Assembly (NCBI GenBank): GCA_910578105.1 | Contig: CAJTPD010000010.1 | Span: 1 to 64,000, forward strand | DNA from: an uncultured Odoribacter sp. | GTDB lineage: Bacteria; Bacteroidota; Bacteroidia; Bacteroidales; Marinifilaceae | Direction: 5' to 3' | Length of the DNA stretch: 64,000 bases | Part shown: positions 18,054-26,386 of the stretch, one piece after another | Layout of the letters: the number at the start of each line of letters is the position of its first letter | How positions within the stretch are numbered: the stretch's first letter is position 1 | Program-made: the position numbers and the translations under genes | The notes under the pieces: generated by a model | What the model was told of the DNA's origin: nothing | Databases searched by the model: none | The model's input: only the letters and a program-made list of their open reading frames with translations

Positions 18054-18944
18054 TTATTCACTCTTTCTTTTTTGCCACAACTGATAACTATTGATAATGT
18101 TTTGCCACAAAACATAGGAAGCAGGAGCAATAGAAGACAAAGGATTCAAATAGACCTGAGCCATCCAGATAGCCAATATCGTATTTTTTTGACCCAATCC
18201 TTGCCCTCCGGACACTGGCTCTCCATACCGGCGACCAACATAACGCCCAAGCAAAAACTGTAAAATACATATAACCAAAGCTAATACAGCCATCCACCAT
18301 TCTTTGTTCAACTCCTGAGATTCCTGATGAATGATAAAATAAACAGTTTTACCAGTCACAATCGTCAGACCTAAAGCCCAAAGATAAAACGATAAAATCT
18401 GTAATTTCTTTAATTGCTGATGCAATCGGGGCAAAACTTTTGACAGTAACAAAGCCGATACACAAGGCAACACCAAAAGAGGCATAACCTGTTTACAAAT
18501 ATGCCATACAGAATCCGCAAAAGTCATTTCAGTATGCTCCCCAAGCAACGTAAAAATCAGAGGCGAAAACAACGCCACAGCCAGGCTACTAATCAAAGTA
18601 TAAGCAGCAATACAAGCTACACTCCCTCCCAACATTCCTGTAATCACCGCTGCCGCAGTCGCAGTCGGAGCCAGAACGCAAATCAGACAGCCTTCCGCAA
18701 CAACAGGGTCGAACCAAACCCAAGCCCCGTATACAACCAAACAACCGATAAACTGAAATCCCAACAACCACCAATGTAAATGACTAAATCGCAATTCACT
18801 AAAAGATAATCTGCAATAAGTAATAAACAACATACTGAAAATCAGATAAGGTGTCAAAAAAGCCAGGCTTTGAAAAAAATCATAAAAGAAAGCTCCCGTT
18901 AGCATTGCCAACGGAAGCATCCCTGTTTTTATTTTCTGAATCAC
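18054..18944 (-). CDS. BASS-family (bile acid:sodium symporter-like) transporter
   Basis: A 296-residue membrane protein with about nine to ten hydrophobic segments. Typical pieces are LAPTATAAAVITGMLGGSVA near residue 90, with the helix-breaking TATAAA motif at the substrate and sodium sites, and LVLPCVSALLLSKVLP in the second half, the expected inverted repeat of the family. The substrate cannot be predicted: relatives carry bile acids, pantoate or other organic anions. It is probably separately transcribed; the preceding gene on this strand is far away. Confidence 0.8.
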   Translation of the reverse strand: MIQKIKTGMLPLAMLTGAFFYDFFQSLAFLTPYLIFSMLFITYCRLSFSELRFSHLHWWLLGFQFIGCLVVYGAWVWFDPVVAEGCLICVLAPTATAAAVITGMLGGSVACIAAYTLISSLAVALFSPLIFTLLGEHTEMTFADSVWHICKQVMPLLVLPCVSALLLSKVLPRLHQQLKKLQILSFYLWALGLTIVTGKTVYFIIHQESQELNKEWWMAVLALVICILQFLLGRYVGRRYGEPVSGGQGLGQKNTILAIWMAQVYLNPLSSIAPASYVLWQNIINSYQLWQKRKSE

Positions 18945-18996
18945 AATTTCGTTATTTTATCCATAAACAAAAATAAGGAAAAGTTATAGAAATTTC

Positions 18997-20889
18997 CTAT
19001 TTCCTGTCTTTAAAGTCTCTTCCCATATTTTCATACCAATCTACAAATGCCCGGTTTACTAAACGATTGCCTCCGGGAGTAGGATAATTGCCTGAAAAAT
19101 ACCAGTCTCCTTGATGAGCCGGACAAGCCTGATGTAAATTCCCGATAGATTGATAAACAACCTTTATTTCCGAAAGACAATCTTTAGGAGTAATGAGATA
19201 CGCTATCTTATCAGCAATCTCCTCATCGGTAAAAGGTGCATATACTTCTTTTACATAATTTACAACCTGTTCTTTCGGCAAATCAATCTGTGCTTTACTT
19301 TTTTTGTATACGTCATCAATAACATATTCCATGCCCCGGTCTTTCAATAAAGAAACAGCCGCATGAAACGCAATAAATTCACTCATCCTCGACATATCAA
19401 TCCCATAACAATCCGGATAACGAATCTGAGGAGAAGAAGAAACAATTACAATACGTTTAGGCTTCTGGCGACAAAGCATCTTAATGATACTTTGACGCAA
19501 TGTCGTACCCCGGACGATACTGTCATCAATAACCACAATAGAATCTATACCTTCCCGGACAGTACCATAAGTCGTATCATATACATGCGCAGCCAAATCG
19601 TTCCGGCTGTTTCCTTCCGCAATAAAAGTACGCAATTTAATATCTTTGATTGCCAACTTCTCAGTCCGGATTTGCTTAGCCAGAATTTCCCGGATTTGTC
19701 CGCAGGTTAAACTGTCTTTTCTCTCACAAATCAATTCGCTTTTTTGTGTGTCCAGCCAAGCCTCCAAACCTTGCATCATCCCATAGTAAGCTATTTCAGC
19801 CGTATTGGGAATAAAGGAAAAAATAGTATGCTCAATATCATATCCCACACTTTTTAAAATAACATCAGTCAGCAAACGCCCCAATTCCTTACGTTCCTGG
19901 TAAATATCACAATCACTCCCCCTTGAAAAATAAATCCGTTCAAACGAACAGGGAGTAACACACTCAGCCTGATGGATTTGACTTAAAGTTATCTTGCCAT
20001 TTCGTTTTACAACCATACTTTGTCCGGGCAAAAGCTCTTTTACATCTTTCACCTGGAGGTCAAATACCGTCTGAATAACAGGTCGCTCAGAAGCCACAAC
20101 AATCACTTCATCACTAACATAATAAAAGGCAGGCCGGATTCCCTGCGGATCCCGGAAAGCAAACATATCCCCGCTCCCCGTTAAACCTGTAATCACATAC
20201 CCGCCATCCCATAAAGCAGATGCTTCACGTAAAATGTTTTCAATAGCAATGTTATCCTCAATGGCATCATTTATAGCCTGACCACTCAAACCTTCATCTT
20301 TAAACCTACAGTATAAACGTTCTACTTCCTCATCCAGCAAATAACCGAGTTGTTCAAGAATAATAAACGTATCAGCATTATGCCGCGGATGTTGTCCACG
20401 CTCTACAATATAGCTCATAATTTCGTCTACGTTGGTCAGATTAAAATTCCCTGCCAATGACAAATTCCTGCTTCTCCAATTATTACGACGCAAAAAAGGA
20501 TGCAGATAAGATACACCGGAACGACCGGTTGTACTATAACGCAAATGCCCCATATACATTTCACCCATAAAAGGCCATTGTTCTGCAGCAGTCTGTGGCT
20601 CCAGCTTTCGGTAATCACCTATTGCCCGGTGCACTGTTGCAAATATTTCCTGTATAGCACCCGTCCCTTCTGCCCTTTCACGGAAAATATATTCTTCACC
20701 CGGCCGGGCATTTAACTTGACTGTAGCCATCCCTGCTCCCTCCTGTCCACGGTTATGCTGCTTTTCCATCAGCAAATAAAGCTTATTTAACCCCCAAAAG
20801 GCATCCCCATATTTTTCCCGGTAATAATCCAATGGTTTCAATAATCTCACCATTGCAATTCCACACTCATGCTTTACGGCATCACTCAT
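18997..20889 (-). CDS. purF: Amidophosphoribosyltransferase (PurF-type), long Bacteroidetes form
   Basis: Catalyses transfer of the glutamine amide to PRPP, the first committed step of purine synthesis. At 630 residues it is longer than the usual 470-510. The N-terminal Ntn glutaminase has Cys9 after a short propeptide (MSDAVKHE-CGI), and HNRGQEGAG near 45; the C-terminal phosphoribosyltransferase domain carries the PRPP loop VVIDDSIVRGTT near 475. The extra C-terminal stretch of roughly 100 residues is typical of this Bacteroidetes form, which often coexists with a shorter PurF, so a paralogous role is possible. Confidence 0.9.
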   Translation of the reverse strand: MSDAVKHECGIAMVRLLKPLDYYREKYGDAFWGLNKLYLLMEKQHNRGQEGAGMATVKLNARPGEEYIFRERAEGTGAIQEIFATVHRAIGDYRKLEPQTAAEQWPFMGEMYMGHLRYSTTGRSGVSYLHPFLRRNNWRSRNLSLAGNFNLTNVDEIMSYIVERGQHPRHNADTFIILEQLGYLLDEEVERLYCRFKDEGLSGQAINDAIEDNIAIENILREASALWDGGYVITGLTGSGDMFAFRDPQGIRPAFYYVSDEVIVVASERPVIQTVFDLQVKDVKELLPGQSMVVKRNGKITLSQIHQAECVTPCSFERIYFSRGSDCDIYQERKELGRLLTDVILKSVGYDIEHTIFSFIPNTAEIAYYGMMQGLEAWLDTQKSELICERKDSLTCGQIREILAKQIRTEKLAIKDIKLRTFIAEGNSRNDLAAHVYDTTYGTVREGIDSIVVIDDSIVRGTTLRQSIIKMLCRQKPKRIVIVSSSPQIRYPDCYGIDMSRMSEFIAFHAAVSLLKDRGMEYVIDDVYKKSKAQIDLPKEQVVNYVKEVYAPFTDEEIADKIAYLITPKDCLSEIKVVYQSIGNLHQACPAHQGDWYFSGNYPTPGGNRLVNRAFVDWYENMGRDFKDRK

Positions 20890-20977
20890 AAACGATTCTG
20901 GTTTAAAATTTATTGATAACAGGTTATAAAATAGTTTGTGTATAATCTGGTAAATAGGGCCTAAATTTATACATTCC

Positions 20978-21020
20978 GAAAAATAAAGAATACGGATTAC
21001 TTATGTAATCCGCATTCTTT
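20978..21020 (-). terminator. Intrinsic terminator overlapping the end of cysH
   Basis: A near-perfect inverted repeat (20985-21000 with 21005-21020, loop TTAT) is followed on the minus strand by a T-rich run. Its first arm encodes the last residues of CysH, so the terminator is built into the coding end. Confidence 0.75.
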
Positions 21021-21695
21021 ATGTAAAGGATTCTCCCACCACCAACGTCCGGCCCGGATATCTTCACCGGGTTTGACTGCTCTGGTACACGGCTGACATC
21101 CGATACTCGGAAATCCTTGATCATGCAATTTATTGTAAGGAACTCCATGCCCATGAATGTAATCCCACACTTGCTTCTCTGTCCAATTAATCAAAGGATT
21201 TAGTTTCAGCAAACGATGCGGTTCATCCCATTCCACCATACGAATATCAGTCCGGGTAACAGACTGCTCGTGACGTAAACCGCAAATCCATACCTTCAAA
21301 CCATCAAACGCCCGTTTTAAAGGCTCCAGTTTCCGGATATGACAACACAACCGCCTTTTTTCGACATTTTCATAAAAAAGATTCACCCCATGCTCTGCAA
21401 CCATCTTTTCCACTTGCTTATAATCCGGAAAAAAAAGCTGAATTTTTATACCATAGGTCATATTGGTACGCTCTATCAAACTATAAGTTTCCGGAAATAA
21501 ACGCCCGGTATCCAAAGTAAATATACGGGTTTCAGACCGAATACGACAAATCATCGCAGTCAGGACCTGATCTTCTATACTGAGACTGGAAGCCAAAGCG
21601 ATATGTCCCCGGTATGCTTCCAGAAAATAACTCAATACTTCCTCCGGCTCTTTGCCTATAAAACGTTCATTCAATTTATTTACAATGTCCTTCAT
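20997..21695 (-). CDS. cysH: Phosphoadenylyl/adenylylsulfate reductase CysH (iron-sulfur type)
   Basis: Reduces activated sulfate to sulfite in assimilation. The 232 residues have the PP-loop-like start IALASSLSIEDQVL and the substrate loop GLRHEQSVTRT. The paired cysteines RRLCCHIRKL near 122 and GCQPCTRA near 205 form the [4Fe-4S] site of the APS-reductase type, and the C-terminal tail KECGLH holds the catalytic Cys. It is the last gene of a unit with a pst-like ABC transporter, starting 25 bp after pstB. That linkage suggests the transporter carries an oxyanion for sulfur metabolism. Confidence 0.92.
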   Translation of the reverse strand: MKDIVNKLNERFIGKEPEEVLSYFLEAYRGHIALASSLSIEDQVLTAMICRIRSETRIFTLDTGRLFPETYSLIERTNMTYGIKIQLFFPDYKQVEKMVAEHGVNLFYENVEKRRLCCHIRKLEPLKRAFDGLKVWICGLRHEQSVTRTDIRMVEWDEPHRLLKLNPLINWTEKQVWDYIHGHGVPYNKLHDQGFPSIGCQPCTRAVKPGEDIRAGRWWWENPLHKECGLHK

Positions 21696-21719
21696 GGTAT
21701 AATCCTGAATAACTTTTCC

Positions 21720-22589
21720 TCAACTAAAAACTCCTGCCAGATATTTTTGGGTCAATTCTTTTTGAGGTTTTTGGAAAATCTGCTCTGCCGGACCGGCTTC
21801 AATAATTTCCCCCATATACATAAAAATCACATAATCAGCTATTCGCAAAGCTTGCCGCAAAGTATGGGTCACCAATACAATTGCATATTCTTCTTTTAAC
21901 TTCAAAAACAGATCTTCAATAGTTTTACTGGAAATCGGATCCAAAGCAGAAGTCGCCTCGTCAGCCAAAATAAACTGAGGTTCCACTGCCAATCCACGAG
22001 CCAGACATAATCGCTGCTGCTGTCCGATAGACATCCGGCCAGCCGGAGTATGCAAACGTTCTTTGACTTCTTCCCACAAACCGACAGCCTGCAAATAATG
22101 GCGCACAACCAAATTAAGCTTTTTACGGTTACGTAATCCATGAATCCGGCAACCATAGGCAATATTATCATAAATAGACATAGGAAGCGGACAAGGACGC
22201 TGTGATAATAACCCAATCTTACGACGAATATGCGTCACCTCCGCCTCCGATGCATACAAGTCTTCCCCGTCAACCAACACTTTCCCCGTCACAGTGACTC
22301 CTTCATTGTTATCCAGCAAACGATTTAAACTTTTAAGTAATGTAGACTTTCCACAACCAGAAGGTCCGATAATACAAGTAATCTTCCGGTCGGGTATCTC
22401 TGCGGAAACATTTTTCAGAATACGGTTTCCCTGAATAGATACATTCAGATTCTCTACCCTGATATTAGACCGATTAGTATCATCAGTACAAAATTTCTGA
22501 TCCGGACGAAAAAAACCTTTTTTCAATTCCGTTTCATTCAATTCTGCCATATACCATTTGATCTTTTTACTTAAAAAAGGAATATTCAT
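21720..22589 (-). CDS. pstB: Pst-like ABC transporter ATPase
   Basis: ATPase of a phosphate-type oxyanion importer, 289 residues. Walker A is GPSGCGKST near 82, the signature reads MSIGQQQRLCLARGLA instead of the usual LSGGQ, and Walker B is FILADEATSALDP with Ala where PstB normally has Pro. It has an N-terminal extension of about 50 residues compared with enteric PstB. Order is pstS-pstC-pstA-pstB-cysH. The divergent signature and the cysH partner leave open whether the substrate is phosphate or sulfate. Confidence 0.88.
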   Translation of the reverse strand: MNIPFLSKKIKWYMAELNETELKKGFFRPDQKFCTDDTNRSNIRVENLNVSIQGNRILKNVSAEIPDRKITCIIGPSGCGKSTLLKSLNRLLDNNEGVTVTGKVLVDGEDLYASEAEVTHIRRKIGLLSQRPCPLPMSIYDNIAYGCRIHGLRNRKKLNLVVRHYLQAVGLWEEVKERLHTPAGRMSIGQQQRLCLARGLAVEPQFILADEATSALDPISSKTIEDLFLKLKEEYAIVLVTHTLRQALRIADYVIFMYMGEIIEAGPAEQIFQKPQKELTQKYLAGVFS

Positions 22590-22645
22590 ATAATAAAATT
22601 ACAAAATTTCAACATCAACATACCCCAATTTCCTAATACAAAACG

Positions 22646-23491
22646 TCAAATCTTATTTTTTGAAAAACGATTAGTGATAATTCTTCCCAAAATACTAAGA
22701 AACAACACAATTACAGTCAACATCAAAGCAGCGGCATAAGCCCTTTCCTGTACTTCGGGTATTGGACTGCTCAATTGAAAAAACACAGCCAAAGGTAAAG
22801 TAGCCGCAGGCTGTCCCAATGACGCCGGAATACTGTCCGTATAGCCGGCCGTAAACAAAACCGCAGCAGCATCCCCGATAGCACGTCCTATAGATAAAAG
22901 AGTTGCTGTTGCTATACCAGGAGCAATTTGCCGGACCACCACTTTAATGGTTTCATAACGGGTTGCTCCCAGGGAAAAAGAAGCATTCAGCATATCCTGG
23001 GGCAACTCTCTGGCAATCTCATCCATAGTACGGATAAAAATCGGAATAATCAATAAAGTAATTACAATAATACCTCCTGCCAAAGAAGTCTTCAGTCCCA
23101 GATAAATCATAATAGTAAAAGCAAAAGCACCGTAAACGATGGAGGGTATGCCAAACAAAACATCATAAGCCAAACGCGCCAGAGAAGCCCGTCTGGAATT
23201 CTTTTTTAAATAAACATTCAGATAAAATACCACCGGAATACTCACAGCCAACCCCAAAATAGTTGAAGCCCCGACAATATACAACGAACCGGCAATTGCA
23301 TTCAGCAAACCACCCTCTTTCCCAATATAAAAACCACCACCCGGCAAAGAAGATATCATCTCCCAACTCATTGCCGACCAACCGTTCCGGATAACGGTAT
23401 ACAAAATACTTCCCACAAATAGAAAAACCAGTAAGGTGGTCACCAGCATCACTCCCTTCATTAACTTTTCTTCTACAAACTTTATTTTCAT
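22646..23491 (-). CDS. pstA: Pst-like ABC transporter permease PstA
   Basis: Inner-membrane permease of 281 residues with six predicted membrane segments. The EAA-type loop LNASFSLGATRYETIKVVV contacts the ATPase. It follows pstC by 11 bp and precedes pstB by 56 bp. Close similarity to PstA proteins is evident in the segment DVLFGIPSIVYGAFAF. Confidence 0.88.
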   Translation of the reverse strand: MKIKFVEEKLMKGVMLVTTLLVFLFVGSILYTVIRNGWSAMSWEMISSLPGGGFYIGKEGGLLNAIAGSLYIVGASTILGLAVSIPVVFYLNVYLKKNSRRASLARLAYDVLFGIPSIVYGAFAFTIMIYLGLKTSLAGGIIVITLLIIPIFIRTMDEIARELPQDMLNASFSLGATRYETIKVVVRQIAPGIATATLLSIGRAIGDAAAVLFTAGYTDSIPASLGQPAATLPLAVFFQLSSPIPEVQERAYAAALMLTVIVLFLSILGRIITNRFSKNKI

Positions 23492-23502
23492 CTTCCGGAA
23501 AA

Positions 23503-24432
23503 TTAAATCAAACTTTGTTCTATCTTACGTAAAAGTAACCGGGAACCGATATTAAATACAAATACCACAACAAATAAAATCAAAGCAGCCAGCATTAATG
23601 CCGACTCATACAAAGGCAAAGACAACATCTCACCATAGTTGTTCGCAATCAAAGCAGGCAACGGATAACAACCGTCAAATAAAGAAGCAGGAAGTTGAAC
23701 AATATTCCCGCAAACCATTAAAACGGCTATTGTCTCACCCATAGCCCGGGAAATTGCCAATGTTATAGATGCTATAATCCCGGGAAAAGTTTTTTTCAAC
23801 AAAACATATTTTGTAGTCTGCCAACGGGTTGCCCCCAAAGACAATGAGGCTTCACGATATTCCTGAGGTACGGAAGAAAACAATTCCACAAACAAACTAA
23901 TCAACAAAGGCAAAATCATAATTCCCAACACAATACCAGCCGTCAAGGTCGAATACCCTGTTGAATATTCTACAAAATGCGGAGCCAATCTGTCCGATAT
24001 CCAAGGCACAATGACCAGTATCCCCCACACACCGTACACCACCGACGGTAATCCCGCCAAAATATCCAAAGCAGGAAAAACTACTTTCTTCACCCACGAA
24101 CGAGAATTTTCCGTCAGAAATATAGCCGTAAACAAAGAAACCGGTAAAGTCCAGACAATAGCAATACCTGTCACCCAAAGCGTCCCCATGATAAAAGGCA
24201 AAAATCCAAAATCCCCGCGCATAGGCTTCCATTTGGAAGTACACAACAATTCCCACAATGACTTCTCTTCCAATATAGGCATAGATTTAAAAATCAGACC
24301 AACCCCTATCAATATCAGCAACAACACAGAAATCATTGTAAAAATAAACATTACAGAACCCGCTACCTTATCTTTCAACAGACGGACTACAGAAGTTTTT
24401 TGTATAATTTCACATTTTTCAGAAGAAATCAT
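23503..24432 (-). CDS. pstC: Pst-like ABC transporter permease PstC
   Basis: Inner-membrane permease, 309 residues, six membrane segments, with LAGLPSVVYGVWGI and the EAA-loop YREASLSLGATRWQTTKYV. The start codon overlaps the pstS stop by 4 bp, showing tight translational coupling. Together with PstA it forms the transmembrane channel. Confidence 0.9.
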   Translation of the reverse strand: MISSEKCEIIQKTSVVRLLKDKVAGSVMFIFTMISVLLLILIGVGLIFKSMPILEEKSLWELLCTSKWKPMRGDFGFLPFIMGTLWVTGIAIVWTLPVSLFTAIFLTENSRSWVKKVVFPALDILAGLPSVVYGVWGILVIVPWISDRLAPHFVEYSTGYSTLTAGIVLGIMILPLLISLFVELFSSVPQEYREASLSLGATRWQTTKYVLLKKTFPGIIASITLAISRAMGETIAVLMVCGNIVQLPASLFDGCYPLPALIANNYGEMLSLPLYESALMLAALILFVVVFVFNIGSRLLLRKIEQSLI

Positions 24433-25439
24433 TTTTGTTGAAGTTTAGTCAATTCTTCTTCAAGCAATTCGGTCGACAAACCAATAAATCCCACTTCAGG
24501 AGCATATTCCTGTCCATCTGTCAGAATAAATTCCAAAAAAGCCAATACTTCCGGCTTTTCAGGCACACCATTTGCAACCAAAAACAAATTCCGGGCAGGA
24601 GGAGCAGGATAACGCCCGTCAGCAATAGCAGCATTTAATTCCGTACTGGTAGAATAAAAATCTTCTTCCGGATCTATCCGCCCGTTTCCATCCAAATCCA
24701 AAGGCATAACAGCAATATGACGGTAAGGCTTCTTGGAATTAATATCATAGGCATAAGCAATATTATTAAATCCTATTCCTATCTTATCACGTTGAACAAC
24801 AGAAGTTACACCAGGATCACCGAACACGGCTGTACCCTCCAAATCTTCCTGTTTTGCTCCCAACCACGCCGCAAAAGTTTCTGCTGCTCCGCATGCATCG
24901 GAACGTGTATAAACATGAACAGGAATCGTACTTGCACTACCCAACACATCCCCCCACGTCCGGGCCGTAGTATGAATCCATAAATCTTTTGCCACCTCCC
25001 GTTTCAACCCGGTAGCTAAAATCTCATTTATTAATGGATTATTGGAATTAATAGTAGGAACAACAGCATCTTTCACAACTGCAACCGGAAATGCCCCCTT
25101 TTCTAATTCCTGCGGATAAATATCCCGGGATACCATACCCAAATCCACCACTTTCGCCAAAGCATCTGTAATGCCTTTACCGGCACCACCGGCTGAAATA
25201 TCTATCCTGACTTTAGGATGTATTTTGCGAAACTCCTCCGCCCATTTCACAATCATTGGATATAGAGCAAAAGCTCCTGATAATTGAATCTCACCTTTCA
25301 ATTCCTTGCGCAATTCCCGTCTGTATCTCAATTTCTTAATCCAACCCTGTTTTTTTTCCTGAACAACAAACTCACCCATACCATTTTCCAATATCAAGAG
25401 CAATAAAAAAACAGTACAAACAATACGTATATAGTGCAT
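24429..25439 (-). CDS. pstS: Pst-like oxyanion-binding protein with an EF-hand-type loop
   Basis: Periplasmic binding protein of 336 residues for the transporter. A signal sequence (IVCTVFLLLLILENGMG) precedes a PstS-like fold: IQLSGAFALYPMIVKWAEEF, then ISAGGAGKGITDALAK, and TRSDACGAAETFAAWLG. Near residue 235 the segment DLDGNGRIDPEEDF has the Dx[DN]xNGxIxxxE pattern of a calcium-binding EF-hand loop, unusual for PstS. Gene order and the adjacent cysH suggest sulfate or a related oxyanion as an alternative to phosphate. First gene of the operon. Confidence 0.85.
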   Translation of the reverse strand: MHYIRIVCTVFLLLLILENGMGEFVVQEKKQGWIKKLRYRRELRKELKGEIQLSGAFALYPMIVKWAEEFRKIHPKVRIDISAGGAGKGITDALAKVVDLGMVSRDIYPQELEKGAFPVAVVKDAVVPTINSNNPLINEILATGLKREVAKDLWIHTTARTWGDVLGSASTIPVHVYTRSDACGAAETFAAWLGAKQEDLEGTAVFGDPGVTSVVQRDKIGIGFNNIAYAYDINSKKPYRHIAVMPLDLDGNGRIDPEEDFYSTSTELNAAIADGRYPAPPARNLFLVANGVPEKPEVLAFLEFILTDGQEYAPEVGFIGLSTELLEEELTKLQQK

Positions 25440-25899
25440 TTCTTAGTTTTAAAGAATCTCATTGCATACCCTATAAACCTTATAAGGTACAGGAACACAA
25501 CAATAAACAAATTTTACTTGCTAATTTAGCACAAAACATTTTAATTATGCAAAGCTATTCATATTCTGGAAAATGACAATACTTATGCTTCGTAATTTTT
25601 ATAAGCTTTTTTACTTATTCTGGATACATGATACAAAAGCCCCGTCTTTTTATATCACTAAAAAGAGACTGAATAACTTGAACAGTTAAACAGTCTCCAC
25701 CTTAAAGGGATTGCCGACTCCCCTAAATTAATCTTTTTCTGTCATATTTGACAAAACAACCATTTTTTCTGCTTTTTTGCAACAATTTGTAAATAAAATT
25801 TTTATATATAACATTATACTTATCAGAATGTAATGCTATATTATTTACATAAGATGTTTATTTATTTACAAAGCAATTTTTTTTCTTTACAAATCATAA
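25440..25899. other. Intergenic region between rubredoxin and the pst-like operon
   Basis: 460 bp without a coding gene. It contains the hairpin described at 25658-25697, an AT-rich stretch that should hold the pst operon promoter, and no ORF that looks real on either strand. No known riboswitch consensus could be matched by eye. Confidence 0.5.
25658..25697 (-). terminator. Hairpin terminator or attenuator upstream of pstS
   Basis: On the minus strand GAGACTG pairs with CAGTCTC, and inside it TAACT pairs with AGTTA around GTTC, making a long hairpin (25665-25697) followed by five T. It probably ends the rubredoxin transcript; because it lies 220 bases before pstS, an attenuator role is also possible. 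Confidence 0.6.
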
Positions 25900-26064
25900 T
25901 TATTTATCCATCGGCTTAAACTCATCTTTCCCAACTCCACACAATGGACATGTCCAATCATCCGGCAAATCTTCAAAAGCTGTTCCAGGTTCAACACCAT
26001 TGTCCGGATCACCAAGTTCCGGATCATAAACGTAATCACATACGGTGCAAATGTACTTTTTCAT
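25900..26064 (-). CDS. rd: Rubredoxin
   Basis: A small electron-transfer protein of 54 residues with one iron in four cysteines. The two CxxC knuckles are CTVC at 6-9 and CPLCG at 39-43, with the expected YVYDPELGDPD and PGTAFEDLPDDW between them. It begins MKKYICTVCDY. Rubredoxins serve oxygen and superoxide detoxification in anaerobes. It is a single gene; a hairpin terminator lies about 200 bases downstream. Confidence 0.97.
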   Translation of the reverse strand: MKKYICTVCDYVYDPELGDPDNGVEPGTAFEDLPDDWTCPLCGVGKDEFKPMDK

Positions 26065-26386
26065 AATCTTGTTATTTAAAATTTACACAACGTATACGAT
26101 ATTACCCCTACAAAAGGTTAATAAAAACGAAAAGTTTCGGGCTGTCACAGCCGGAAACTTTTCACCATTAACTAACCTAATACAAATTTATGAAAAAAAA
26201 CTACATTTTGTACGATTCACCCTTCAACAGGTTACATTTTATCCCCAATAATTATAAAAAAATCTGTCCAAAAAATTTTTGGACAGACAGACAGAACTCC
26301 GAACCCAACAAAAAAAGTTTTCCGGATTTCTGATTCACAAACTAAAGTATCCGACAACAGATACAGAAAATCAAATATATTCCATT
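26065..26386. other. Intergenic region between proS and rubredoxin
   Basis: 322 bp with no coding gene. It holds the proS terminator at 26256-26287 and, nearer 26065, the presumed rubredoxin promoter. Confidence 0.5.
26256..26287 (-). terminator. Intrinsic terminator of proS
   Basis: TCTGTCC and GGACAGA form a perfect inverted repeat with AT-rich extension (26263-26287); on the minus strand seven T follow. It is about 100 bases past the proS stop. Confidence 0.65.
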
